Assembly: GCF_000633535.1 (NCBI RefSeq)
Contig: NZ_AYMR01000005.1
Location: forward strand, 62,001-126,000
Reading direction: 5' to 3'
DNA length: 64,000 nucleotides
DNA from: Leifsonia aquatica H1aii
GTDB taxonomy: Bacteria > Actinomycetota > Actinomycetes > Actinomycetales > Microbacteriaceae
Part shown: positions 24,994 through 32,740 of the stretch, piece by piece
Layout of the letters: each line of letters starts with the position of its first letter
How positions within the stretch are numbered: position 1 is the stretch's first letter
Made by a program: the position numbers and the translations under genes
The notes under the pieces: generated by a model
Told to the model about the DNA's origin: nothing
What the model saw: only the letters and a program-made list of their open reading frames with translations
Database searches by the model: none

Positions 24994-25386
24994 TCAGGCC
25001 TTCGCGCGCAGGTTCTGCGCGATCGCGGCGAGCGACCCGTCGAGCGCTTCCTGCATGCCGGGGAACTCGGCCGTGGTGTGGATGCTGAGCTCCACGCCGT
25101 CGTCGGTCAGCCGCAGCGACCCGTGGTAGTCGTGCGGGCCCGGAGCGGACCACGTCACGGTGCGGGCGGCGTCGTCGACGTCGAACCGCGCCTGCGAGGT
25201 GACGGTCTCGTCCTCGCCGTCACGGTCGGCGTCGACGTGCGCCGTGGTCTCGACGGTGCCGTCGGGGAGTTCGTGCGCGTCGGTCATGCGCGGGAAGTAG
25301 GCGGGGAGGTTCTCCGGATCGGAGATGTAGTCGAAGTACTCGTCGGCGTCGCCGTCGAGTGCGCGGGTCGCGGTGTAGGTGGGCAT
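24994..25386 (-). CDS. SRPBCC (polyketide cyclase-like) protein
   Basis: A 130-residue START/Bet v1-like protein. It opens with MPTYTATRALDGDADEYFDYISDPENLPAYFP, the typical first strand and helices of the fold, and ends with the long amphipathic C-terminal helix MQEALDGSLAAIAQNLRAKA. Such proteins bind hydrophobic ligands in a deep cavity; function ranges from lipid transport to cyclases. The ATG at 25386 fits the fold start; the frame extends upstream but without conserved sequence. It precedes the DUF2277 gene by 66 bp. Confidence 0.85.
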   Translation of the reverse strand: MPTYTATRALDGDADEYFDYISDPENLPAYFPRMTDAHELPDGTVETTAHVDADRDGEDETVTSQARFDVDDAARTVTWSAPGPHDYHGSLRLTDDGVELSIHTTAEFPGMQEALDGSLAAIAQNLRAKA

Positions 25387-25439
25387 GACGTGACGGTACG
25401 TCGCGGGTCGGCTCCGCGGGACCCATTGACGCGACGCGC

Positions 25440-25895
25440 TCACGGGTGTCGCGATGGGCTCGGAGCTGCCAGAGGGCGCTCAGCCTGGAAACGTGTTCGC
25501 GATCGTCGCCGATTGTCGGCGGTGAGACGGATGGCGCACTGCAGATACGCAGCAGCGATCGCCAGAGACACGACGGCACTCAGCCACACCGCACAGGCCG
25601 GTTGTCGTGCCGAGATCGACAAAGTGCTGATTGATTGGACGAAGAACCATCCTGACAGCGCGAAACCAGCCGGCGCATTGGCCGTCATCCGCCACCACGC
25701 GCGGGGCGCATCGGACTCGTTCTCGCCCCGAAACACTCGAGTGAGGACCAACACCACGAGCAGGACGATTGCGACGCTCGCGACGACACCCCACTCCAGC
25801 AGAGCGACGGTCCCGACAGCGATGCCGACGAGCATCGCCAGGGCGTACCCGATGATGATCAGTATCGCTTTGGTCGCACCGTTGCGTACTCGCAT
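25440..25895 (-). CDS. Four-helix membrane protein paired with the secreted protein at 25898
   Basis: A 151-residue protein with four hydrophobic segments (about 8-28, 33-53, 75-92 and 98-118), a charged loop between helices 2 and 3 (RVFRGENESDAPRAWWR), and a basic tail rich in Arg, Ser and Pro. No family is recognised. The ATG at 25895 lies 2 bp after the stop of the secreted-protein gene, so both are co-translated. This suggests a functional pair such as an exported protein with its anchor, or a secreted effector with an immunity protein; the sequence itself does not decide. Codon use is less GC-biased than in the flanking genes. Confidence 0.65.
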   Translation of the reverse strand: MRVRNGATKAILIIIGYALAMLVGIAVGTVALLEWGVVASVAIVLLVVLVLTRVFRGENESDAPRAWWRMTANAPAGFALSGWFFVQSISTLSISARQPACAVWLSAVVSLAIAAAYLQCAIRLTADNRRRSRTRFQAERPLAAPSPSRHP

Positions 25896-25897
25896 GG

Positions 25898-26818
25898 TCA
25901 GTTCACGACCACGTACTCGTAGTAGTTGCAGTACGTGAAACCGCAATTGTAGAACGTTGCTTTGACGCGCTTCTGTTGATAGTGGGCGCTGCTGACTGCG
26001 TCGCGAAGCCGTGCGCCTCCCGGACAAAGAAGCGTGGTCATGTAGTTGAGACCGGGGACCAGGTTACAAATCGCCCCCATCGTCTGGTAGGTGCTCCACA
26101 TCCGCTCGACGTCCGCGCGTGAATACGTGTAGGTCGTGGTGATCACCGAAGGATCTGCGACAACAGGAAACGCCGCATCGGCGCTGAAGTCGACAACCTG
26201 CGTCAACGTATCGCCCGACACTTCGTAGTGCGTGGCGACCGCCGTTCCTCGCGAATCTCGTGCCCATGGCGCGGCGATCTCGACGACGAATGAGCCTTCA
26301 GCGTTCGCGGCGGTCACCGAGCCATCGGCATTCAGCGTCAGGGTCGTGCCTCCGGCTCGTTCGAACACGTAGTCGTACGAGTGCGGTGCCGAGGCCTCCT
26401 CGATGACGGTGTTGATCCGAACACCTCCGTCGTCGCCGATGACCGGCACCGTCGTCGAGCCGTTGCGATTGTCAAAGGCCACCACGCCGGGAATCTGGGA
26501 CGTTGACGCTGCGCTGGCCTGCCCAGCGAACGGAAGAGAGATCCGAAGCTGGTCGCCGCCCTCACCGACTCGTACTCCGTCCTCCGCATTGACCGGCACG
26601 GTCAGTGCCACCCCATCCACTCGCGACTCCACAGCCGCGGTCGGCGACGAGGAGAACTCCGCCGCCCGGCTCAGCGTTTCCGGGGCAGCTTCTTGAACAG
26701 CCGCGACAGCGGCCGACGAGCCTGAAGCAGACGTATCGTCCGCTGCAAAAGCGGTGAGCATCCCGCTGACGGTGCCGGCCCCGATCACCAATGTCAGAGC
26801 CTTCACGTATCCACGCAT
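25898..26818 (-). CDS. Secreted protein with a cysteine-containing C-terminal domain
   Basis: A 306-residue exported protein. Residues 1-26 form a signal peptide (ending AFAADD), followed by an Ala/Ser-rich part. A beta-rich domain (about 70-235) ends with FSADAAFPVVADPSV, a boundary block found in many actinobacterial exported proteins ahead of differing C-terminal domains. The last 75 residues, YTYSRADVERMWSTYQ onward, hold four cysteines (AICNL, LLCPG, FYNCG, TYCNYY), probably two disulfides. The start at 26818 has GGGGGAATG at a good distance; an ATG two codons earlier is too close to it. A 4-TM protein gene follows directly. Function unknown. Confidence 0.7.
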   Translation of the reverse strand: MRGYVKALTLVIGAGTVSGMLTAFAADDTSASGSSAAVAAVQEAAPETLSRAAEFSSSPTAAVESRVDGVALTVPVNAEDGVRVGEGGDQLRISLPFAGQASAASTSQIPGVVAFDNRNGSTTVPVIGDDGGVRINTVIEEASAPHSYDYVFERAGGTTLTLNADGSVTAANAEGSFVVEIAAPWARDSRGTAVATHYEVSGDTLTQVVDFSADAAFPVVADPSVITTTYTYSRADVERMWSTYQTMGAICNLVPGLNYMTTLLCPGGARLRDAVSSAHYQQKRVKATFYNCGFTYCNYYEYVVVN

Positions 26819-26824
26819 AGTCAT

Positions 26825-27110
26825 TCCCCCTGTTCGACATTGAACGGAATCGCGATGCGGCCAACTGCCCAAATTCATGGCCAGTCGAAGGCTACCTGCG
26901 ACCCTCTGCCTCTAGTCCGCCCGACCGGTGCCCAAAGCGTAGGGGGCGCAGCCACCGGCAGCCAGCTCTCCTGCTTGGATTGCGTAGTCAGAGCCGAATA
27001 GTTCAGCCCTTGAGCTCTGCAACGTCAGTAGCCTGCTCTGTCGTCGTGGGTTGGAGGGTTCTCCCGTCGGAGGCGTAGCCGAAGCACTCGCCGTAGGCCC
27101 CGTCACATGA
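26825..27110. other. Non-coding gap with lower GC content
   Basis: About 290 bp between the start of the secreted-protein gene and the terminator of the LTD/CBM gene. I find no convincing gene; open frames here lack ribosome sites and family motifs. Base composition is visibly less GC-rich than the flanks, matching the secreted/membrane pair to its left, so the promoter of that pair must lie in its left end. Confidence 0.5.
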
Positions 27111-27112
27111 AC

Positions 27113-27147
27113 GGTGGCCGGCTCCCGCACTGCGGGAGCCGGCCACC
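27113..27147. terminator. Strong hairpin at the 3' end of the LTD/CBM gene
   Basis: GGTGGCCGGCTCCCGCA (27113-27129) is the exact complement of 27131-27147, giving a stem of about 15 bp with a tight loop. It lies 18 bp past the stop of the minus-strand gene and should stop its transcription. Confidence 0.8.
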
Positions 27148-27164
27148 GGCGCGGGCGTGCGCGC

Positions 27165-29861
27165 TCAGCCGATGAGCTTCCAGGCGGCGTACTGCGCCGT
27201 CGGGCTCGGTGCGACACCGGAGGTGTACCACTGGGCCTGGTAGCTGCGGCCCTGGTAGACGACCTTCTCGCCGCCGTAGTAGATCGTCGCGGCGCTCCAC
27301 GCGGGCAGGCCGCCCGGGGTGGTCGGGACGACGACCTCGCTCCACGGGCCGCCGATGCCGCCCGGGGTCTGGCCCCGGGTGTACCAGAGCGCCGTGAACG
27401 TGCGGCCCTGGTACACGACCTTCTCGCCGGCAGTGAAGGGGCGGGTCACCGTCCAGACGGCGGTGCCGTTGGCGGTCTTCGCGATCTCGGACCACGCGCC
27501 GGCCTTGTTCGCTCCCGGAGTCTCGCCCGAGGTGTACCAGAGCGCCTGGAACACGGACCCGTTGTAGCTCACCTGATCGCCGTTGACGTAGACCTTCTTC
27601 TTGTCCCAGGCGTCCGGACCCTTCGGCACACCTTGCTCGCCGAGGTGGAGGTCGCAGTCGATCCGGCCGCTGTACAGGGCGTGGCCCTCGGTGGCGCTGC
27701 CGGTGCCGGTGCCGTAGATGCCGTCATCGGACCAGACGACCTCCTTGGTTCCGCCGACGCACGTCGAGTTGGGCGCCAGCGCGAAGCCCTCGAGGTTGTC
27801 GACGGGCAGGCCGGCCGGCTTGCTGTAGACCACGTCCGGGACGATCGCGCCGGTGCTGCTGACCTTCAGCACGGTCGAGGCCACCCCGCAGGTGTTGTCG
27901 CACAGCGCCCAGATCCGCTGGGTGTCGGCGTCGAACGCGACGTCCATCACGTGGCCCATGCCGGTGTCGGCCACCGAGACCCGGTGGAAGGTCCCGTCGG
28001 AGTTCAGTGCGTAGGCGTAGAGCTTGCCGTCGTTCTCCAGGGCCGCGAAGTACAGGCCGGTGCCGTGCTTCGGATAGTTCGCCGGGATGTAGGTCTTCCC
28101 GGTCGACTGGTCGACGAAGCCGTTCGCCGTCAGGTAGCTGTCGGGCACGAACGTGACGCCCTCGAAGCCGAGGTTGGCCTCCGTCTTGTTGCCGGCGTGC
28201 AGCTCCGGGAACTCGGCCGTCAGGTCCCACTGCTGGGTCGCGACCAGCTGGGTGCCCGCCTGCGCGGGGTCGAAGCGCAGGATGGAGTTGAGCGGGATGG
28301 TGTTGGCCGCGTTGTTGCGCTCGGTGGTGACGTAGAGGGCGCCGTCCGGTCCGACGGTCATCCCCTCGGAGTCCGGCTGGTTGGTCGCAGTGTCGGTGCT
28401 GCCCGGGAAGAAGATCTGCTTGCCGGCGCCCCAGCCGTTGCTGGTGTCGGCGACCCAGAGGCCGTCCTGCTTCACCATCCGGAACACCCAGGATTTGTTC
28501 TTGACGCTGTAGAGCACGTTCGCGTTGCTCGGGTCGAAGACCAGCCCGCTGACGTCGCGGCCCTCGGGGCCGGTCGTGGTCGTCCAGGCGCACTGCTTGT
28601 CCGAGACGGCGACGTCGGCGCTGCCGGGCCACGCGGCGGGGCTCAGGGCGGTGGCGGGGAGGGTGCCGGTGCCGGACGGCGCCTCCGGCTGACACTTCAG
28701 GGTCGGGCCGCCCGGGGTGCCACCGTCGGCGGGGTTGGTGAGCGGGGTCTTGCAGGCGTCGGCGTTGGAGGCGCCGAAGCTCTTGTCCTTCACCGAGACG
28801 AAGGTGCCGGTGCCGTCCGGGCAGCGGGCGAAGGCGCCCGCGCCGAAGTTGTTGCCCTCGTCGGTGCCGGCCTCGCCTGCGGTGTAGTCGACCGAGTCGA
28901 CGAGGGTTCCTGCGGTGCCGTTCGCGCCGTCCGGCAGGTACAGCTTGACGCTGTCGCCGCTGCTGCCCAGACCCTTGGTCGAGGAGAAGTAGACGTAGCC
29001 GTGCGCGGGGACGACCGTGGTCGCGGTGCCGTCGGCCCGCTTCGCCGAGAACGTGGTGGCGGCGCTCGCGGCGCCGCTGTCGATCTGCAGCCAACCGGCG
29101 ATGCTCACGTCGGTGGAGCCGCTGTTGAACAGCTCGATCGCGTCGCCCACCGGGGTGGCGCCGTTGTCGGAGGAGACTTCGTTGATGTGGATGCCCGCCC
29201 ACTCCGGGGTGGTGCCTCCACCGGTGGGGGCGAAGCGACTCGTGCCCGGAGAGCCGATGTCGCCGGTGGTCGACTTCCGGGACGCTTCGGCGTCGCCCAC
29301 CGCGGAGAGCTGCCACTGCGACGCATCGTTGGCGCCGAGGGCCGCTGCCGTCTTCGGCACGCCCGCGACACCCTGGGTGCGCGGGCCCTTGACCGTGCCG
29401 GTGCCCTGGTCGTTGTAGGTGAGCCGATCGACCAGGTTCGCGACCGGGTCAGAGCCGTCGAAGAGGTTGATCTCGTCCGCGCGGCCGAGGTTCGTCGTGT
29501 TCCCCGCGAGGATCTTCACGTCGGCGCCGAGGCCCCACTCGCTGCGGAAAGTCGCGTCCGTCGACTCCGTGACGATCGCCGACTGCCCGACGGCGAGCGT
29601 GCCGAGGCCGTCCAGCGGCACGGTCCCGGGAGCCCGGCTGTCGTCGTCGAAGGACCAGCCCGCGAGGCTGACCGGCGCAGACCCGAGGTTGGTGATCTCG
29701 AAGTACTCGCCGGAGGAGTTCAGCGGGTTGTACATCCACTCGGTGATGCGGACGGAGGGGGCGTCCGCAGCGCTGGCCGCGGTCGGGAGCGCGATGGCGA
29801 GGACGCCGGCGGTCGCCGCCGCGGCGAGGGCCGCGACGGTGCGCGAGATGTGAAGTCTCAT
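27165..29861 (-). CDS. Exported modular protein: two lamin-tail domains, esterase-like-phytase-type region, three CBM5/12 modules
   Basis: An 898-residue secreted protein. Signal peptide 1-31 (ends ASAADA). Two lamin-tail (LTD) domains follow: the first at about 33-160 (ITEWMYNPLNSSGEYFEITN), the second at about 222-345 (HINEVSSDNG, DAIELFNSG). A propeller-like region from about 415 to 730 (DVSGLVFDP, DSEGMTVGPDGALYVTTER, DNLEGFALAP) resembles the esterase-like activity of phytase family. At the C-terminus three repeats of about 50 residues each carry a core like VYQGRTFTALWYT, the pattern of chitin-binding CBM5/12 modules. It probably works on, or is held at, insoluble polysaccharide outside the cell. 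Substrate and catalytic activity are unproven. Confidence 0.85.
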   Translation of the reverse strand: MRLHISRTVAALAAAATAGVLAIALPTAASAADAPSVRITEWMYNPLNSSGEYFEITNLGSAPVSLAGWSFDDDSRAPGTVPLDGLGTLAVGQSAIVTESTDATFRSEWGLGADVKILAGNTTNLGRADEINLFDGSDPVANLVDRLTYNDQGTGTVKGPRTQGVAGVPKTAAALGANDASQWQLSAVGDAEASRKSTTGDIGSPGTSRFAPTGGGTTPEWAGIHINEVSSDNGATPVGDAIELFNSGSTDVSIAGWLQIDSGAASAATTFSAKRADGTATTVVPAHGYVYFSSTKGLGSSGDSVKLYLPDGANGTAGTLVDSVDYTAGEAGTDEGNNFGAGAFARCPDGTGTFVSVKDKSFGASNADACKTPLTNPADGGTPGGPTLKCQPEAPSGTGTLPATALSPAAWPGSADVAVSDKQCAWTTTTGPEGRDVSGLVFDPSNANVLYSVKNKSWVFRMVKQDGLWVADTSNGWGAGKQIFFPGSTDTATNQPDSEGMTVGPDGALYVTTERNNAANTIPLNSILRFDPAQAGTQLVATQQWDLTAEFPELHAGNKTEANLGFEGVTFVPDSYLTANGFVDQSTGKTYIPANYPKHGTGLYFAALENDGKLYAYALNSDGTFHRVSVADTGMGHVMDVAFDADTQRIWALCDNTCGVASTVLKVSSTGAIVPDVVYSKPAGLPVDNLEGFALAPNSTCVGGTKEVVWSDDGIYGTGTGSATEGHALYSGRIDCDLHLGEQGVPKGPDAWDKKKVYVNGDQVSYNGSVFQALWYTSGETPGANKAGAWSEIAKTANGTAVWTVTRPFTAGEKVVYQGRTFTALWYTRGQTPGGIGGPWSEVVVPTTPGGLPAWSAATIYYGGEKVVYQGRSYQAQWYTSGVAPSPTAQYAAWKLIG

Positions 29862-29954
29862 AACGACGGAAACTATCGATGCCGCCCGTACGAGGGGGGA
29901 AGCGACGGTGAACGGGAGGAGAACGCGCGGGGCGGGCCGGGGAGGGGTGCGGCG

Positions 29955-30962
29955 TCAGGCGGGGCAGCCGCAGCTGCACCGCACCACCAGCTCGCCGGGG
30001 AGGACCGTGTGCGTCGGCAGGCGCGAGGGGGTGGCGATCTGGGCGAGCAGCCCGTCGACCGCGGTGTGCGCGATCCGATCGACCGGCTGACGGTAGGAGG
30101 TGATCGACGGCACGGCGTAGGCGGTGGAGAGGGCGCCGTCGAATGAGGCGACGGCGAGGTCCCCCGGCACCCGCACGCCGAGATCCGCGCACGCCCGGAA
30201 CGCACCGGAGGCCTGGATGTCGGACGACACGAACAGGGCCGTGGGCGGCTCGCCGCCGGCCCGCTCGAGCAGCTCGCGCATCGCCGCGTATCCGCCGTCC
30301 TCGGTGAAGTCCGCCCGGGCGAGCAGGGCGTCGGGGTCGGAGGCGACCGGAGTGACGAGCTCGCGCCATGCGAGCACGCGCTCGTCGGCCGACTCGGTGC
30401 CGACGCGTCCGCCGATGCAGGCGACCGCGGTGTGGCCGTGCTGGAAGAGATGCTCGACGGCCGCAGTGACCCCGGCACGGTTGTCGACCGCGACCGAGGA
30501 GACGGGCAGGCGGTCGGGGACGCGGTCGAGGACCATGACGGGCGTATTCACCTCCGCGAGCCGGGTGAGGGTCTGCAGGGAGTGCGAGGAGATCACCATG
30601 ATGCCGTCGACGCGGCGGTCGACGAAGGTCTCGATGTAGCGGGTCTCGCGCGCCGGGTCGTCGGCGCTGATGCCGACGGCCAGTGTGTTGCCCGTCGCGA
30701 AGAGCGCCTCTTCGATGGCGGTGGCCAGCTCGCCGAAGAAGCGGTTCACCGCCGAAGGCAGCAGCAGGCCGATGGTCCGCGTGGACGCGCCGCGCAGAGC
30801 CTGGGCGATGGAGTTGGGCCGGTAGTCGAGCTCCTGGATGGCCCGCTCGATTCGGGCGCGCGCCTCGGCCGAGACCGGGCGCGGCCCGTCGTTGAGCACA
30901 TAGCTGACCAGTGCAGGCGACACGTTCGCCATCCTCGCCACATCCGCTCGCGTCGCCGCCAT
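29955..30962 (-). CDS. LacI-family repressor of the nucleoside uptake operon
   Basis: A 335-residue regulator: helix-turn-helix TRADVARMANVSPALVSYVLN at residues 4-24, hinge region ALRGASTRTIG, then the effector domain (about 60-330). The protein ends VVRCSCGCPA, three cysteines in a tail where the family usually has none or one. The ATG at 30962 starts the HTH properly; an upstream ATG adds an unlikely extension into the operator region. It is divergent from the nucleoside hydrolase/ECF/ribokinase operon, and two matching palindromes lie between them. The natural effector is predicted to be a nucleoside or ribose derivative. Confidence 0.92.
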   Translation of the reverse strand: MAATRADVARMANVSPALVSYVLNDGPRPVSAEARARIERAIQELDYRPNSIAQALRGASTRTIGLLLPSAVNRFFGELATAIEEALFATGNTLAVGISADDPARETRYIETFVDRRVDGIMVISSHSLQTLTRLAEVNTPVMVLDRVPDRLPVSSVAVDNRAGVTAAVEHLFQHGHTAVACIGGRVGTESADERVLAWRELVTPVASDPDALLARADFTEDGGYAAMRELLERAGGEPPTALFVSSDIQASGAFRACADLGVRVPGDLAVASFDGALSTAYAVPSITSYRQPVDRIAHTAVDGLLAQIATPSRLPTHTVLPGELVVRCSCGCPA

Positions 30963-31009
30963 GCCCCCGCCCTTCGCCCGCGTCACCGTTGATGCAACGA
31001 TAACGCCTA

Positions 31010-31023
31010 TCAACACGTGTTGC
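31010..31023. promoter_or_regulatory. LacI-type operator O1 (CAACACGTGTTG)
   Basis: CAACACGTGTTG at 31011-31022 is a perfect 12-bp palindrome with a central CG, the pattern of LacI-family sites. It lies 48 bp upstream of the repressor's own start. A GTTG-ATG-CAAC half-site arrangement around 30989 may be a further weak copy. Confidence 0.7.
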
Positions 31024-31056
31024 ATCCTTCCGCGCCATCCGCTACGTTTGCCTCGT

Positions 31057-31070
31057 CAACTCGTGTTGAA
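31057..31070. promoter_or_regulatory. LacI-type operator O2 (TCAACTCGTGTTGA)
   Basis: TCAACTCGTGTTGA repeats the O1 pattern with one mismatch between arms. It lies 46 bp from O1 (centre to centre), between O1 and the operon, immediately before the AAGGAG ribosome site of the leader ORF, so repressor bound here would block the operon promoter. Confidence 0.7.
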
Positions 31071-31083
31071 TGAAGGAGTTCAG

Positions 31084-31122
31084 ATGACAAAGACGCCGTC
31101 GACGGTTGGCACTGCCGCATGA
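31084..31122 (+). CDS. Leader peptide (12 residues) overlapping the nucleoside hydrolase start
   Basis: An ATG at 31084 placed 6 bp behind a strong AAGGAG opens a 12-codon frame (MTKTPSTVGTAA) whose TGA overlaps the ATG of the hydrolase gene as ATGA. The hydrolase has no ribosome site of its own, so its translation would depend on ribosomes ending here. There is no regulatory codon run, so coupling rather than attenuation is the simpler reading. It could also be chance sequence. Confidence 0.5.
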   Translation: MTKTPSTVGTAA

Positions 31123-32066
31123 GCCGCCCCATCGTCCTCGATTGCGATCCGGGGCATGACGACGCGGTCGCGCTGTTCATGGCCCTCGCCTCGCCCGAGG
31201 TGGATCTGCGGCTGATCACGACTTGCGCGGGCAACCAGCGCCCCGACAAGACGTTCGCCAACGCACGCAAGCTGCTCGCCCTGGCTGGACGCGAGGAGGT
31301 GCCCGTCGCACAGGGCGCGCCGAAGCCGATCCGGCGCGAGCTCATCATCGCCGACTACGTGCACGGCGAATCCGGGCTCGACGGAGCCCAGCTCCCGGAG
31401 CCCACGGTCGCCGCGGGGACCGAGCATGCGCTCGATGCGCTCACCCGGCTGCTCCGCGAGAGCGACCAGCCGGTCACGATCGTGGCCACCGGCCCACTCA
31501 CGAACGTCGCGATCCTCCTCCTGGCCCACCCCGAGCTCAGCGACCGGATCGCCGGCATCTCCCTGATGGGCGGCGCCTGCTTCGGCGGCAACTACACGCC
31601 GAACGCCGAGTTCAACATCTACGTGGATCCGGAGGCGGCCGACATCGTCTTCTCCTCCGGCGTCGAGATCGCGATGTTCGGGCTGGACGTGACCCACAAG
31701 GCCCAGATCTTCCAGGAGGAGATCGACGCGATCACCGCGCTCGGCACGCGCACCGGAGAGGTCTTCGGCGGCCTCCTGGAGTTCTACGGCCGCAGCAACA
31801 CCCTGCCCTTCCTCGCCCCCGAGGGCCATGTCGAGGGACTGCACATGCACGATCCCTGCGCCATGGCGTACCTCATCGATCCGTCGTTGTTCACGATGGT
31901 GCCGGCGAGGGTCGATGTCGTCACGGCCGACGGCCCCGCCCTGGGAGCCACGGTCGTCGACTACAACCGCACCACCGGGAAGAGCCCCAACGCACTGGTC
32001 GGGTTCGACGTCGAACGCGAACGGTTCGTGCAGCTCATCCACTCCTCGCTGGCGACCTTCGCCTGA
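31119..32066 (+). CDS. Inosine-uridine-preferring type nucleoside hydrolase
   Basis: A 315-residue enzyme with the Ca-binding signature DCDPGHDDA at residues 8-16, the second family motif VATGPLTNVAILL, the GGACFGGNYTPNAEFNIY block that lines the ribose pocket, and the C-terminal HMHDPCAMAYL with the last metal aspartate. It cleaves ribonucleosides to free base and ribose in the cytosol. Purine or pyrimidine preference cannot be read from the sequence. It is the first full gene of an operon that ends with ribokinase, which would phosphorylate the ribose it releases. Confidence 0.93.
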   Translation: MSRPIVLDCDPGHDDAVALFMALASPEVDLRLITTCAGNQRPDKTFANARKLLALAGREEVPVAQGAPKPIRRELIIADYVHGESGLDGAQLPEPTVAAGTEHALDALTRLLRESDQPVTIVATGPLTNVAILLLAHPELSDRIAGISLMGGACFGGNYTPNAEFNIYVDPEAADIVFSSGVEIAMFGLDVTHKAQIFQEEIDAITALGTRTGEVFGGLLEFYGRSNTLPFLAPEGHVEGLHMHDPCAMAYLIDPSLFTMVPARVDVVTADGPALGATVVDYNRTTGKSPNALVGFDVERERFVQLIHSSLATFA

Positions 32067-32104
32067 GCGCACCCCTCTCACCCCCACTCGAAAGGCCCAC
32101 CATC

Positions 32105-32740
32105 ATGTCCAAGTTCGCCGACGCGGTGAAGCGCGACTTCTCGCTCATCGCACTGCTCCTCATCCCGGTCTGCGTCGCGATCAACATCGTCGGGTTCCAG
32201 TTCTGCCAGCTGCTGCGCCTGCCGATCTTCCTCGACTCGATCGGGACGATCCTCGCCGGCGCCGTCGCCGGGCCGTGGATCGGCGCCATCACCGGGCTGC
32301 TGACGAACGCCATCAACGGCATCTTCAACCCGGTCTACTTCCCCTACGCGCTTACCTCCATCGCGGTCGGCATCGCGGCAGGACTGCTGGCTCGCAAGGG
32401 GATGTTCACCAAGGTCTGGAAGGTGATCGTGTCCGGGCTGGTCATCACCCTGGTGTCGACCATCTGCTCCGGCTTCATCACGGCCATCGTCTTCGGCGGC
32501 GCGACCGGCGGCACCGGCTCCATCATCACCGCCACCCTGCTCGCGGCCGGCAACAACATCTTCACGAGCGTGTTCTCGGTGCAGATCTTCCAGGAGATCG
32601 CCGACAAACTGATCTCGGTCTTCGTGGTCTACATCGTCATCAAGGGGATGCCGTCGCGCTACCTGACGAAGGTCAAGTACGGCGCCCAGTACATCCGGGC
32701 GCCGAAGAAGCGGGCGCGGGCCACCGCGCCGGTCGCGTGA
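32105..32740 (+). CDS. ECF transporter substrate-binding (S) membrane subunit
   Basis: A 211-residue membrane protein with six hydrophobic segments. The segment AGAVAGPWIGAITGLLTNAINGIFNPVYF has the small-residue pattern and glycines typical of S components, which bind the substrate with high affinity and pair with the EcfT/A/A' module. The C-terminus is Lys/Arg-rich and cytoplasmic. It is followed directly by the T and two A genes, so the module is dedicated rather than shared. Because the operon starts with a nucleoside hydrolase and ends with ribokinase, the substrate is predicted to be a nucleoside; this is inference, as S components of different vitamins look alike. Confidence 0.85.
   Translation: MSKFADAVKRDFSLIALLLIPVCVAINIVGFQFCQLLRLPIFLDSIGTILAGAVAGPWIGAITGLLTNAINGIFNPVYFPYALTSIAVGIAAGLLARKGMFTKVWKVIVSGLVITLVSTICSGFITAIVFGGATGGTGSIITATLLAAGNNIFTSVFSVQIFQEIADKLISVFVVYIVIKGMPSRYLTKVKYGAQYIRAPKKRARATAPVA

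Noticed and set aside
27114-30146. Very long open frame on the plus strand antisense to the LTD/CBM and LacI genes
   Set aside because: It mirrors the codon pattern of high-GC genes on the other strand, has no domain, and is rich in Arg, Gly, Val and Asp as shadows are. The real genes have signal peptide, domains and family motifs.
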